From: Haloprofundus marisrubri
Lineage (GTDB): Archaea > Halobacteriota > Halobacteria > Halobacteriales > Haloferacaceae
Direction: 5' to 3'
DNA: 64,000 nt
Assembly: GCF_001469955.1 (NCBI RefSeq)
Contig: NZ_LOPU01000018.1
Span: forward strand, 684,001-748,000
Positions 33,426-41,910 of this stretch are shown here, piece by piece. The notes under the pieces are model-generated. The model saw nothing but the letters and a program-made list of their open reading frames with translations. It ran no database searches and was not told the DNA's origin. Each line of letters starts with the position of its first letter. Positions within the stretch are counted from its first letter, which is position 1. Position numbers and translations under genes: made by a program.

Positions 33426-34568
33426 TCAGAGGCCGAGTTGCCGCCCGAGGACGAGATGCTGAATCTCGCTGGTTCCTTCGCCAATTTCCATCAGTTTCGC
33501 GTCGCGGTAGAACCGTTGCGGGGAGAAATCCTCGGTGTAGCCGTAGCCGCCGAGCACCTGCACGGCGTCTTCGGCGACTTCGCGGGCGGCCTCACTGGCG
33601 TCGAGTTTCGCCAGCGCCGACTCCGTGCTGACGCGTTCGCCCGCGTCGTAGCGAACGGCCGCCTTGTGCGTCAGGAGGCGTGCGCGCTCGGTTTTGCGGT
33701 ACATGTCGACGACTTTGTCGCGGATGGCGTCGAACTTCGAAATCGGCTGGCCGAACTGTTCGCGCTCACCGGAGTACTGTTTCGCCGCCTCGTACGCGCC
33801 CTGTGCGAGGCCCGTCGAGAGCGCGGCGATGGAGATGCGCCCGCCGTCGAGCGTTTTCATGGTTTGCTTCCAGCCTTCGCCTTCCTCGCCGAGCAGGCGC
33901 TCTTCGGGGATGCGCACGTCGTCGAGCGAGATTTCACACGTCGGCGAGCAGTTGAGGCCCATCTTGTCCCAGACGGTGGTGACCTCGAAGCCGTCGTCCT
34001 CCTCGGGGTCGACGATGAACGTCGAGATGCCGTCGTAGCCCTCGCCGGGTTCGGTGACGGCTTTCACGAGGACGCTTCCGGCGACGCTCGCGTTCGTGAT
34101 GAACTGCTTCGTGCCGTTGAGAACGTACTCGTCGCCGTCTTTCTCGGCTATCGTGTCCATGTCGCTGGCGTCGCTGCCGCTGCCGGGTTCGGTGAGCGCC
34201 CACGCCGCCATCTCCTCGCCCGAGGCGAGCGGCGTCAGCCAGCGTTCTTTCTGTTCGTCGGTGCCGAACATCTCGATGGGCTTCGACCCGAGCGAGACGT
34301 GCGCGGCGTACGACAGGCCGATGCCGCCGGAGACGCGGCCGAGTTCCTCGGTGACCAGCGCGTACATCAACTGGTCGCCGCCGAGACCGCCGTACTCCTC
34401 GGAGATGGGGACGCCCATCATGTCGAGTTCGCCGAGTTCCTCGAACACTTCGGCGGGGAACCGGTGTTCGTTTTCGACCTCCTGGGCGATGGGGGCGATT
34501 TCCTCCTCGCAGAACTCGCGGACGCTGTCTCGAATCATCCGGTGTTCCGCAGAGAGTTCGAAGTCCAT
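33426..34568 (-). CDS. Acyl-CoA dehydrogenase
   Basis: A 380-residue FAD enzyme forming the 2,3-trans double bond of acyl-CoA. It begins MDFELSAEHRMIRDSVREF and contains ALTEPGSGSDAS (flavin loop), KQFITNASVA, GERVSTESALAKLDAS, VLGGYGYTEDF and EGTSEIQHLVLGRQLGL. The catalytic Glu is in YRDAKLMEIGEGTSE, the short- or medium-chain position. Its start MDFELSAEH is much like the second copy at 62837. It is monocistronic with the neighbour kinase. Confidence 0.93.
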   Translation of the reverse strand: MDFELSAEHRMIRDSVREFCEEEIAPIAQEVENEHRFPAEVFEELGELDMMGVPISEEYGGLGGDQLMYALVTEELGRVSGGIGLSYAAHVSLGSKPIEMFGTDEQKERWLTPLASGEEMAAWALTEPGSGSDASDMDTIAEKDGDEYVLNGTKQFITNASVAGSVLVKAVTEPGEGYDGISTFIVDPEEDDGFEVTTVWDKMGLNCSPTCEISLDDVRIPEERLLGEEGEGWKQTMKTLDGGRISIAALSTGLAQGAYEAAKQYSGEREQFGQPISKFDAIRDKVVDMYRKTERARLLTHKAAVRYDAGERVSTESALAKLDASEAAREVAEDAVQVLGGYGYTEDFSPQRFYRDAKLMEIGEGTSEIQHLVLGRQLGL

Positions 34569-34677
34569 ACCGACGACTGCGGGGAGACGAGTGATAAAGT
34601 CAGCGAACGACCGTGAGGAATTGCAGAGAACACAGTGTCAGTCGGTGTCGCTGTCGTGTCACGACGTTCGGGGCGTC

Positions 34678-34686
34678 ACTTATTGC
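34678..34686 (+). promoter_or_regulatory. TATA-like box of the RIO-like kinase gene
   Basis: ACTTATTGC, 24-32 nt before ATG 34710 and downstream of the earlier in-frame start at 34635, so it supports 34710. Confidence 0.5.
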
Positions 34687-34709
34687 AGTTGCCCCCGTTT
34701 CACACGCCG

Positions 34710-35507
34710 ATGGAACTCCGCCGTCTGGTCCGCGGCCGAATCGACTGGGACCGTCTCGAGGGAGTCGCCTACGCGCTCGCGGAGCGACTCGGCCGAGAGG
34801 AGGTCCACGTCCGATTTCTCGACGCGGACAACTGGCTGTCGACGCCGTTCGTCCTCGACGACGAGTGGTTCGTCAAGGTCATCAGCCGACAGAACTCGCT
34901 GGTTCACGCTATCTTCACCACGGGCCGAAACCTCGGCGCGTTTTCGAGCGGCACCGAAGGCTTCTTCGAACATTTCGGCACGCCGTATCAGATGGCCGAA
35001 CACGAGTTGGAGGCGACGAAGAAGATGCGCGAAATCGGACTCAACGCCCCCGAACCCGTGGAGGCGCTCGAAATCGACGGCTTCGGCGTCGTCGTCCTCG
35101 AATACCTCCCCGAGTTTCGGTCGCTCGACCAGTTGGACCGTGAACGTGAGGCTGCACTCGCACCCGACCTGTTTGCGGCGCTGAAGACGCTACACGACAA
35201 CGGTCTGGCTCACGGCGATTTACGGGGTGAAAACGTACTCATCCTCGACGGTGAACTGTACTTCATCGACGCGACGAGCGTCCGCAAAGGCGGACGAGAG
35301 GACGCTCGCTCGTACGACATCGCCTGCGGACTCGCGGCGTTAGAACCACTCATCGGCGCGCCAGCCACCGTCGAGGCGGCGCTCTCGGCGTACTCGATGG
35401 CCGACGTACTCGCGGCGCTCGAATTCCTCGACTTCGTCAACATCCGCCCGGACCACGACTTCGACGCCGCGGCGGTCAAAGGCGAAATCGAAAAACACGC
35501 GACGTGA
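34710..35507 (+). CDS. RIO1/LPS-kinase-like atypical protein kinase
   Basis: A 265-residue protein with the kinase-like catalytic core: LAHGDLRGENVLI (HxDxxxxN) and LYFIDATSVRKGG (metal-binding Asp). VLEYLPEFRSL is a hinge-like strand. The N-terminal part replaces the glycine-rich loop with DNWLSTPFVLDDEWFVKV, whose Lys may be the nucleotide-contacting residue. Close to RIO1-like haloarchaeal proteins, but target unknown. The 34710 start is supported by the promoter position. Confidence 0.82.
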   Translation: MELRRLVRGRIDWDRLEGVAYALAERLGREEVHVRFLDADNWLSTPFVLDDEWFVKVISRQNSLVHAIFTTGRNLGAFSSGTEGFFEHFGTPYQMAEHELEATKKMREIGLNAPEPVEALEIDGFGVVVLEYLPEFRSLDQLDREREAALAPDLFAALKTLHDNGLAHGDLRGENVLILDGELYFIDATSVRKGGREDARSYDIACGLAALEPLIGAPATVEAALSAYSMADVLAALEFLDFVNIRPDHDFDAAAVKGEIEKHAT

Positions 35508-35572
35508 GTCTGCGGCCGACGTCGCGTCGACGTCGGCGTCGTCGGTTGCCTCTGGCCCGGCGAAGCTACCGA

Positions 35573-36001
35573 TTACTCCTCGTCGATTTCGATTTTGACC
35601 GGGTCGCTCTCGAACTCGTCGTCGTCGCCGGCCATCGATTCGAGGTGGTCTTCGACCATCTCGACGTTCTTGACGTTGGCTTTCCAGATAGCGTCGAACA
35701 GCGTCCCGAGGACGGGAACCGCGCCGACGACGGTGTCGACGGTGACGTTCGCTATCATCCGAAGGAGTTTGTTCAGCGGAACGCCGAGGTTCGCCGCCTC
35801 CGCGACGATGTACATCGACATCCCCGCCGAGACGAGGTCACCGGCCACCGGAAGCGCGCCCAGAATCGGGTCCGCACCGATTTTGTAGCCGACACCGGGA
35901 ATCTCGACTGACTCGTCGAGGAACGTGGCGACGGCCCGGATGCGTTTCAGCGCGGGTTCGTCCAGCGACTCCGGCGCGTCTTCGATGGAGTGGTCGTCCA
36001 T
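35573..36001 (-). CDS. DUF4112 domain protein
   Basis: A 142-residue membrane-associated protein. IPGVGYKIGADPILGALPVAGDLVSAG and TVVGAVPVLGTLFDAIWKAN are the two amphipathic Gly/Pro-rich segments that define DUF4112, with a DUF4112-like GxDPxxGxxPxxGD motif. An acidic tail (DDDEFESDPVKIEIDEE) closes the protein. Divergent from the aldehyde dehydrogenase. Function of the family is unknown. Confidence 0.85.
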   Translation of the reverse strand: MDDHSIEDAPESLDEPALKRIRAVATFLDESVEIPGVGYKIGADPILGALPVAGDLVSAGMSMYIVAEAANLGVPLNKLLRMIANVTVDTVVGAVPVLGTLFDAIWKANVKNVEMVEDHLESMAGDDDEFESDPVKIEIDEE

Positions 36002-36124
36002 ATCCCCACAGTTGTGGTCCAGACGTATGACGGCTCTGCCTGTTCTGTCACCAACCAGTTGGGCGACCGGACGGTCACGCCGCGGGTCGGGACCGACCCG
36101 GCGAACCGTTCCGTGACCGGGTGT

Positions 36125-36134
36125 CTTTTTAAGC
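36125..36134 (+). promoter_or_regulatory. TATA-like box of the aldehyde dehydrogenase gene
   Basis: CTTTTTAAGC, 27-36 nt before ATG 36161; it argues against the long in-frame extension back to 35990. Confidence 0.55.
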
Positions 36135-36160
36135 TATCCCTTCGCAAATTTTGTCACAGT

Positions 36161-37696
36161 ATGAGCCAACAGACGGGCGACGTTTACCAGCACTACATCG
36201 CCGGCGAGTGGACCTCCGGTGAGGGAGAGGAGACGTTCGAGAGCACGAACCCGGCGACGGGCGAGACGCTCGGTGAGTTCCAACGCGGCACTGAAGCGGA
36301 CGTGGACCGCGCACTCGCGGAGGCCGAGGAGGCGTTCGACGAGTGGCGCAGTCTCTCGCACATCGACCGCGCGGAGTATCTCTGGGACATCTACCACGAA
36401 CTGCGTGAGCGCACCGACGAACTCGCAGAAATCGTCACAAAGGAGTGTGGCAAGGAGATTTCCGAGGGCAAAGCCGACGTCATCGAGGCGTACCACATGG
36501 TCGAGTGGGCCGCCGGCGACGCCCGCCACCCGAAAGGCGACGTGGTTCCATCCGAGATTCCGAGCAAGGACGCCTACATGCGCCGCAAGCCGCGCGGCGT
36601 CATCGGCTGTATCACCCCGTGGAACTTCCCCGTCGCCATTCCGTTCTGGCACATGGCCGTCGCACTCGTCGAGGGGAACACGGTCGTCTGGAAACCCGCC
36701 GAGCAGACGCCGTGGTGCGGCCAAATCATCGCCGAGATGTTCGAGGACGCCGGAATTCCGGACGGCGTGTTCAACATGGTCCAAGGCTTCGGCGACGCCG
36801 GCGCGGCCGTCGTCGACGACCCGCGCGTCGACACCGTTCTCTTCACCGGCAGCGCCGAAGTCGGCCACGAAATCGCCTCGAAGGTCGGCGGCGAACCCGG
36901 CAAACTCGTCGCCGCCGAGATGGGTGGCAAGAACAACATCGTCATCACCGAGAACGCGGACATGGACACCGCCGTCCACTCCGCGGTCATGTCGTCGTTC
37001 AAGACGACCGGCCAGCGCTGTGTCTCCTCGGAGCGTCTCGTCGTCCACGCCGACGTGTACGACGAGTTCAAAGAGCGCTTCGTCGACATCGCCGAAGACG
37101 TCGCCGTCGGCGACCCGCTGAGCGAGGACACGTTCATGGGCCCGCTCATCGAGCCAGAACACAAAGAGAAAGTCTCGAACTACAACGAACTCGCAAAAGA
37201 AGAGGACGTGAACGTGCTCGTCGACCGTACGGAACTCGACGACAGCGAGATTCCCGACGGTCACGAAGACGGCAACTGGGTCGGTCCGTTCGTCTACGAG
37301 GCGGACCCCTACGACGACCTGCGCTGCACCCACGAGGAAGTGTTCGGCCCGCACGTCGCACTCCTGAAGTACGACGGCGACATCGAGGAGGCCGTCGACC
37401 TCCAGAACGACACCGAGTACGGCCTCGCGGGAGCCATCATCTCCGAGGACTACCGTCAAATCAACTACTTCCGCGACCACGCGGAAGTCGGCCTCGCCTA
37501 CGGCAACCTCCCGTGCATCGGCGCGGAGGTCCACCTGCCGTTCGGCGGCGTCAAGAAGTCCGGCAACGGCTACCCGTCGGCGCGCGAAATCATCGAAGCC
37601 GTCACCGAGCGCACCGCGTGGACGCTCAACAACTCCTACGACATCCAGATGGCGCAGGGGCTGTCGGCGGACATCAAGACGAAAGACGACGAGTAG
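36161..37696 (+). CDS. NAD(P)-dependent aldehyde dehydrogenase
   Basis: A 511-residue dehydrogenase. It contains TPWNFPVAIPFWH, FTGSAEVGHEIAS (cofactor loop), AAEMGGKNN (general-base Glu), TTGQRCVSSERL (catalytic Cys) and EEVFGPHVALL. The C-terminal PFGGVKKSGNGYPSAREI is close to semialdehyde dehydrogenases. It starts MSQQTGDVYQHYIAGEWTSG, as in several haloarchaeal sugar-acid or amino-aldehyde dehydrogenases, but substrate is uncertain. The xylose-dehydrogenase-like gene at 38638 makes a 2-oxoglutarate semialdehyde role worth testing. Confidence 0.9.
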   Translation: MSQQTGDVYQHYIAGEWTSGEGEETFESTNPATGETLGEFQRGTEADVDRALAEAEEAFDEWRSLSHIDRAEYLWDIYHELRERTDELAEIVTKECGKEISEGKADVIEAYHMVEWAAGDARHPKGDVVPSEIPSKDAYMRRKPRGVIGCITPWNFPVAIPFWHMAVALVEGNTVVWKPAEQTPWCGQIIAEMFEDAGIPDGVFNMVQGFGDAGAAVVDDPRVDTVLFTGSAEVGHEIASKVGGEPGKLVAAEMGGKNNIVITENADMDTAVHSAVMSSFKTTGQRCVSSERLVVHADVYDEFKERFVDIAEDVAVGDPLSEDTFMGPLIEPEHKEKVSNYNELAKEEDVNVLVDRTELDDSEIPDGHEDGNWVGPFVYEADPYDDLRCTHEEVFGPHVALLKYDGDIEEAVDLQNDTEYGLAGAIISEDYRQINYFRDHAEVGLAYGNLPCIGAEVHLPFGGVKKSGNGYPSAREIIEAVTERTAWTLNNSYDIQMAQGLSADIKTKDDE

Positions 37697-37829
37697 CGAC
37701 GTAGTCCCCGAATTTTCCCGCGTTCTTTCGAAGCGGACGAACCCCGATGAGTGCGAATCGGTCGCGGATTTATGGTGCTTCCAGCCTAACGTTCGAGTAG
37801 TTCCTACCGAGAGATTCGGTTGATACACC

Positions 37830-38474
37830 GTGGCCAATACCACCATCTCAGACAGGGAGAACCGCCGGTCGAATCCGACGTCGCGGCGCGTCGCGGGTGT
37901 CGCAGCGCTGCTCGGCACGCTCCTCGTCAGTGCGGGCTTGCTCCAGCAGGCGCTCACCGACGTGACCGCCGGCGGCGACGTCGTCTTCGACGTACAGAAC
38001 ACCGTCTTCCTCGTCGACCAGGTTGCGCTCGTCGCGGGCATCCTGCTGCTGCTCGTCGCACTCGTCGGCTTCGTGCGCTACCACGAGGATGCGGGCGGCA
38101 TCTACTGGTGGGCGGGCGTTCTCGGCACCGGCAGCGGGATGGTGCTCAGCCTCGTCAGCGCCGGCGCGCAGTTCGCTCTCGGGATGGTCGGAATGGCGAC
38201 GTTCGCGCAGTACGCCGCCTACGCGTTCCTCGCCGGCAACATCGCGTTCATCGGGGCGTCGCTGCCGCTGGGCATCGCGCTCCTGTTGAGCGGATGGGCG
38301 AAAGCGCCCGAACTCCGCCTCGCCGGCGTCGCCTTCGCCGGAACCGGCCCTTCCATCTCGCAGGGGGCCATCTTCTTCGGCCTCAACGGCCTCTTCGGCG
38401 GCTTGCTGTTCGTCGGCGCGTACGCGACGGCGTGGCTGCTCGTGGCGTACAACCTGCTTCGCGCCGACTTCTGA
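37830..38474 (+). CDS. Hypothetical six-helix membrane protein
   Basis: A 214-residue integral membrane protein starting with GTG. Six hydrophobic segments lie at roughly 22-43, 58-82, 90-115, 121-150, 160-180 and 182-205. The soluble parts are very short, with an N-terminal tail of Ser/Arg/Asn. There are no recognisable transporter or enzyme motifs, though a single FVRYHEDAGGIYWWAG loop carries charge and aromatic residues. I do not recognise the family. Confidence 0.7.
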   Translation: MANTTISDRENRRSNPTSRRVAGVAALLGTLLVSAGLLQQALTDVTAGGDVVFDVQNTVFLVDQVALVAGILLLLVALVGFVRYHEDAGGIYWWAGVLGTGSGMVLSLVSAGAQFALGMVGMATFAQYAAYAFLAGNIAFIGASLPLGIALLLSGWAKAPELRLAGVAFAGTGPSISQGAIFFGLNGLFGGLLFVGAYATAWLLVAYNLLRADF

Positions 38475-38476
38475 AC

Positions 38477-38534
38477 CCGCTTGCGTCGCTTCCGTCGCTT
38501 TCGCCACTCCCGCCGCTTGCGTCGCTTCTGTCGC
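38477..38534. repeat. Direct repeat of 22 bp with 9-bp periodicity
   Basis: Copies at 38477-38498 and 38513-38534 (CGCTTGCGTCGCTTC(C/T)GTCGCT) differ at one base and lie 36 bp apart (four 9-bp units). The interval shows weaker GTCGCTT-type units. It begins right after the stop of the membrane protein gene. Confidence 0.7.
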
Positions 38535-38637
38535 TCCCGAACTGTTCATCGCCGCCGCCCGTCACTCGTCTCGACAGTCAGAGAGCGCGAACCCACAGTC
38601 CGAGTATCACTTTTGTGCTGGCCGTCGTAGGCGACGT

Positions 38638-39714
38638 ATGCAGATTCACGACTACTTCGACGAGTTCGCACGACGTGACTGGGACAGCGGTGCCGACGGC
38701 ACCGTTCGGTTCGCCATCGTCGGCGTCGGCGGATTCGCGCGCAAAGCCGCCCTCCCCGCACTCGCCGACGCCGACTACGCCGAGGCGACGGTGCTCGTCA
38801 CCAGTTCTCCGGAGAAAGTGGAGGATGCAGCGGAGAACCACGACATCGACCACGTCCTCACGTACGACGAGTACCACGACGGTGCGGCGACCGACGCCTA
38901 CGACGCGGTGTACGTCGTCACGCCGAACGCGCTCCACCCCGAGGCTATCGAGACTGCCGCCGAACACGACAAAGCCGTCCTCTCGGAGAAACCGCTGGCA
39001 GCGACCGTCGAAGGTGCCGAACGCGCCGTCGACGCCTGCGAGAGCGCTGACGTGCCGCTGATGACCGCCTACCGGATGCAGTTCGACCCCGTCGTTCGCC
39101 GACTCCGTGAGTACATCCGCGACGGCGGTATCGGTGACACACTCCAACTGGACGGCGGGTTCGCCTTCGACGTGATGGGCGGGAGTCGCGGTCCCGACCA
39201 GTGGCGACTCGACGCCGAACTCGCCGGCGGCGGCGCGTTGATGGACGTCGGCGTCTACCCGCTGAACACCGCACGTTATCTCGTCGACGCCGACCCCGTG
39301 GCGGTGACGGCGACGATGCGCGGCGAGGGCGTCTTCGCCGACGTGGACGAACATATCGCGTTCCAACTGGAGTTCCCCGACGGCGTCACCGCCTCCTTCA
39401 CCGCCGGCTTTTCGGGATACACGAAGAGTCACCTCTCGATTCGCGGCACGGAAGGCCACGTCGAACTGTCGGGGTCGGCGTTCGGCACCGAGGACCCGCG
39501 CCGGGTGACCGTCCATCGCAACCGGGTCCGAACGGTCGTCGACGGTCCCGGAACGAGCGAGATACGCGAGGAGTTCGACTACTTCGCGCACGCGGTGCTC
39601 ACCGGCGAGGAAATCGGGCCGGACGGCGAGGAAGGACTGCGTGACGTACGGGTGACGACGGCGGCGTACGAGGCGGCGGAGACGGGCGAACGCGTCGAGA
39701 TTCGGTACTCCTGA
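38638..39714 (+). CDS. Gfo/Idh/MocA oxidoreductase, D-xylose 1-dehydrogenase-like
   Basis: A 358-residue NAD(P)-dependent oxidoreductase. The Rossmann part begins VRFAIVGVGGFARKAALPAL and the family motif is LSEKPLA (EKP). DAYDAVYVVTPNALHPEAI and TAYRMQFDPVVRRLRE closely resemble, from memory, the haloarchaeal D-xylose 1-dehydrogenase (Gfo6). ALMDVGVYPLNTARYLVDADPVAV is the C-terminal domain signature. A role in the oxidative pentose degradation pathway (xylose to xylonolactone) is plausible, but the other pathway genes are not seen here; other aldoses are possible. Confidence 0.87.
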   Translation: MQIHDYFDEFARRDWDSGADGTVRFAIVGVGGFARKAALPALADADYAEATVLVTSSPEKVEDAAENHDIDHVLTYDEYHDGAATDAYDAVYVVTPNALHPEAIETAAEHDKAVLSEKPLAATVEGAERAVDACESADVPLMTAYRMQFDPVVRRLREYIRDGGIGDTLQLDGGFAFDVMGGSRGPDQWRLDAELAGGGALMDVGVYPLNTARYLVDADPVAVTATMRGEGVFADVDEHIAFQLEFPDGVTASFTAGFSGYTKSHLSIRGTEGHVELSGSAFGTEDPRRVTVHRNRVRTVVDGPGTSEIREEFDYFAHAVLTGEEIGPDGEEGLRDVRVTTAAYEAAETGERVEIRYS

Positions 39715-40005
39715 GTCGAGCGTCGGGACTCTGGAGTCGAAATCGAGTGTCGGGACAGAAGGCGAGGCGGGAGCGCTCCCCCACCGGGCGGGGGGAGCGG
39801 TGCGGCGATGGCCACAGTGGACCCCTCACTGCAGCGTGGTGCGGCGGTTGATTTGTGCCGAATCGTCGACGAGAAAAGCGTCGATATCTTCGGCGAATTC
39901 GGCTAAGGAGTACGTCTCAATAAAGGCATCGACACGATGAACTGATTCCGCTAGCAGGGCTCACGGTACCGTGGGCCGTGGACAACTCCGACGAGACCGA
40001 GACTG
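39715..40005. other. 291-bp spacer with hairpin-prone and coding-like tracts
   Basis: After the oxidoreductase a palindromic GGGAGCGCTCCC stretch (~39769) followed by a GC-rich run could form a hairpin. The minus strand carries an open stretch encoding AESVHRVDAFIETYSLAEFA and ending at a TGA near 39835; its lower G+C looks like a decayed gene, but I cannot assign it. No start codon with a promoter is visible. Confidence 0.35.
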
Positions 40006-40812
40006 TCACCGACGGTCGGCGAGCGCCGGAAACTCCTCGCGGACCCGCGTCACCTCGTCGGGGTCGAGGTCGGCCGTAACGTGCGCGGGGCGGTCACCTG
40101 CGCTGGCCAGCGCAGTACCCCACGGGTCGTACACGGTCGAGCGACCGAGAAGCGTCGCCGAGTCGAACGCGCCCACGCCGTTTATTGCGCCGAGATACCA
40201 GAGGTTCTCGATGGCTCGCGCCCGCGTCAGCGTCTGCCAGTGCTCGACGCGTGGGTACGGCCACGCACTCGGGACCAGAAGCAACGTGACGCCGTCGTCG
40301 ACGAGTTCGCGCGTCAGTTCGGGGAATCGGAGGTCGTAGCAGGTACACGTGCCGACGGTGAACCCGTCGAACTCGAACGGTTCGAGATGTTCGCCGGCGG
40401 TAAGCAGTCGCGCCTCGGCGGACTCGTAGCCGAACAGGTGGTGTTTGCGGTACGTCGTCTGTAGCGAGCCGTCGCGGTCGAAAAACGTCGTCGTGTTCGC
40501 CAGTCCTCCGTTGTCGGGCACGTCGTAGCCCGCGTCGGCGCTGGCTTCGAGGTCTTCGACGTGGCTGCCAGCCAGCAAGCCGACGTCGTGGTCGGCGGCG
40601 ATGTCGCGCAGACGGCCGAACGTCGGGCCGTCCAACCCCTCGGCGACTCGGGCGTACGACTCGAACGCGAAGTAGCCGACGGCGAACAGTTCGGGGAGCG
40701 CAACGAGGTCCGCGCCGTCGGCGGCGGCGTCCTCGACCGCGGATTCGGCGGCGTCGAGCGCCGTGTCGACGCTCCCGGCATCCTGTTCGAGTTGGGCGAG
40801 CGTGAGACGCAT
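40006..40812 (-). CDS. Carbon-nitrogen hydrolase (nitrilase superfamily)
   Basis: A 268-residue hydrolase with the Glu-Lys-Cys triad: LPELFAVGYF (Glu), TYRKHHLFG (Lys) and CTCYDLRFPELTR (Cys). The size and DLRFPE motif fit the Nit1/Nit2-like or omega-amidase branch that hydrolyses small amides. Its start (40812) and the stop of the upstream SRPBCC gene (40815) are separated by two bases, so the two are co-transcribed on the minus strand. Confidence 0.9.
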   Translation of the reverse strand: MRLTLAQLEQDAGSVDTALDAAESAVEDAAADGADLVALPELFAVGYFAFESYARVAEGLDGPTFGRLRDIAADHDVGLLAGSHVEDLEASADAGYDVPDNGGLANTTTFFDRDGSLQTTYRKHHLFGYESAEARLLTAGEHLEPFEFDGFTVGTCTCYDLRFPELTRELVDDGVTLLLVPSAWPYPRVEHWQTLTRARAIENLWYLGAINGVGAFDSATLLGRSTVYDPWGTALASAGDRPAHVTADLDPDEVTRVREEFPALADRR

Positions 40813-40814
40813 GG

Positions 40815-41252
40815 TTACCGCTCCGAGTTCGAGAGGTCGCGGCGCAACGCGGCTTCGAGGTTGTCTAGCTCACGGTCCAGATTTCGTTTGAAGAAGCTCT
40901 CGACGCCCGGCAGACTCCCGTCGACGATGAACTCGTTGACGAGACGAGCGCCGTTTTCGGTCTCCTCGACGGTGTGTTCGCCGGTGACGCGCAGCGCACG
41001 CGAGCGACCGACGAACTTCACGTACCGGGGCGGTTCGCGGGTGACGTCCTCGGTCTCGACGGGCACCGTCGAACGGATGACCGGGATGGGAAGTGCGACG
41101 TGCCACGTCGCCTTCCGCTCGTCGGTCGGGTGGAGGTCGAACTCCTCGACGACGCTAATCGCGCCCGCCCGCTTCTCGGGGTCGGAGATGAACGCCCACA
41201 CCGACTCCGGGGGATGGTCGAACTCGAAGGTCCGCGTAACCCTGACAGTCAT
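40815..41252 (-). CDS. SRPBCC (START/polyketide-cyclase-like) family protein
   Basis: A 145-residue helix-grip protein starting MTVRVTRTFEFDHPPESVWAF, with DRELDNLEAALRR as the C-terminal helix. The fold binds a hydrophobic ligand; the ligand is unknown. The long extension upstream (to 41450) overlaps the divergent-frame DUF7123 gene and is not real. It is the first gene of the pair with the nitrilase. Confidence 0.85.
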   Translation of the reverse strand: MTVRVTRTFEFDHPPESVWAFISDPEKRAGAISVVEEFDLHPTDERKATWHVALPIPVIRSTVPVETEDVTREPPRYVKFVGRSRALRVTGEHTVEETENGARLVNEFIVDGSLPGVESFFKRNLDRELDNLEAALRRDLSNSER

Positions 41253-41289
41253 GTGCGTACGTTGGGAGGAGAGGGCAAAAGTCCGTGGA

Positions 41290-41514
41290 TTAGCTGCGGG
41301 TGACGCGCCACGTCGTCGAGCGCGCGCGGCCCCACTTTTCGATTTCGACGTCTTCGGATTTCTCTGCGAGTCGTGGAAGGCGCGACCCGACCTGCTTCGC
41401 CGAGAGGCCGATAGCCTCGGCGATGTTCTTTGCCCGGAAGTACCGCTCACCGCGAGTGACGCTCTCCCGGAGGTAGGCGATAATCCGCTGTTCCTCGTCG
41501 GTGTATTCGGTCAT
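41290..41514 (-). CDS. Small winged-helix protein (DUF7123-like)
   Basis: A 74-residue protein: MTEYTDEEQRIIAYLRESVTR forms the first helices and RAKNIAEAIGLSAKQVGSRLP is a clear helix-turn-helix, followed by a WGRARSTTWRV wing strand. This size and shape are typical of conserved haloarchaeal small regulators. The start at 41514 is taken because the upstream extension to 41568 has no helix pattern. DNA target unknown. Confidence 0.8.
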   Translation of the reverse strand: MTEYTDEEQRIIAYLRESVTRGERYFRAKNIAEAIGLSAKQVGSRLPRLAEKSEDVEIEKWGRARSTTWRVTRS

Positions 41515-41576
41515 CGACGTTCCTCCTACGTGTCTGACGATATTAACGGTTACTCGGTCGGACGGCACAACCGCCG

Positions 41577-41762
41577 TTAGCTAGAGTACACTTGAACGGC
41601 GACGACAGCCAGCGAGGCGGCGACCATCGCGCCGGCGAACCCCCACGCCTGCGTCAACTGATTGGGTCCAACGAGCATCACCGCCGCCCCGACGAGCGCG
41701 AGCACCGAAAACAGCATCGCCACACCGATGCCCATGTCCGTCCGAGTCGTCTGCGTTGCCAT
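41577..41762 (-). CDS. Small membrane protein (DUF7525-like)
   Basis: A 61-residue protein from MATQTTRTDMGIG with two hydrophobic segments (about 10-31 and 39-58). It contains GPNQLTQAWG between the segments. A similar family occurs in many haloarchaea, function unknown. The 41762 start is preferred over 41786 because it matches the usual polar N-terminus. Confidence 0.7.
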   Translation of the reverse strand: MATQTTRTDMGIGVAMLFSVLALVGAAVMLVGPNQLTQAWGFAGAMVAASLAVVAVQVYSS

Positions 41763-41910
41763 ATCTCTCGGTTCGGCGGTGCGCACTTAGTTTATTCGAC
41801 AACGGCGAGGGGCCGCCGTACGTCAGGTCCGGCGGTTCGATGGGTTCTCCCGGCCGGTCCTTCGTTTCACCCACCGTATCGGCTAAGTAGCCCGCACACA
41901 CTGCTTTCGT

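Noticed and set aside
36134-38041. 635-aa open frame on the minus strand
   Set aside because: Antisense of the aldehyde dehydrogenase, whose active-site motifs are clear on the plus strand.
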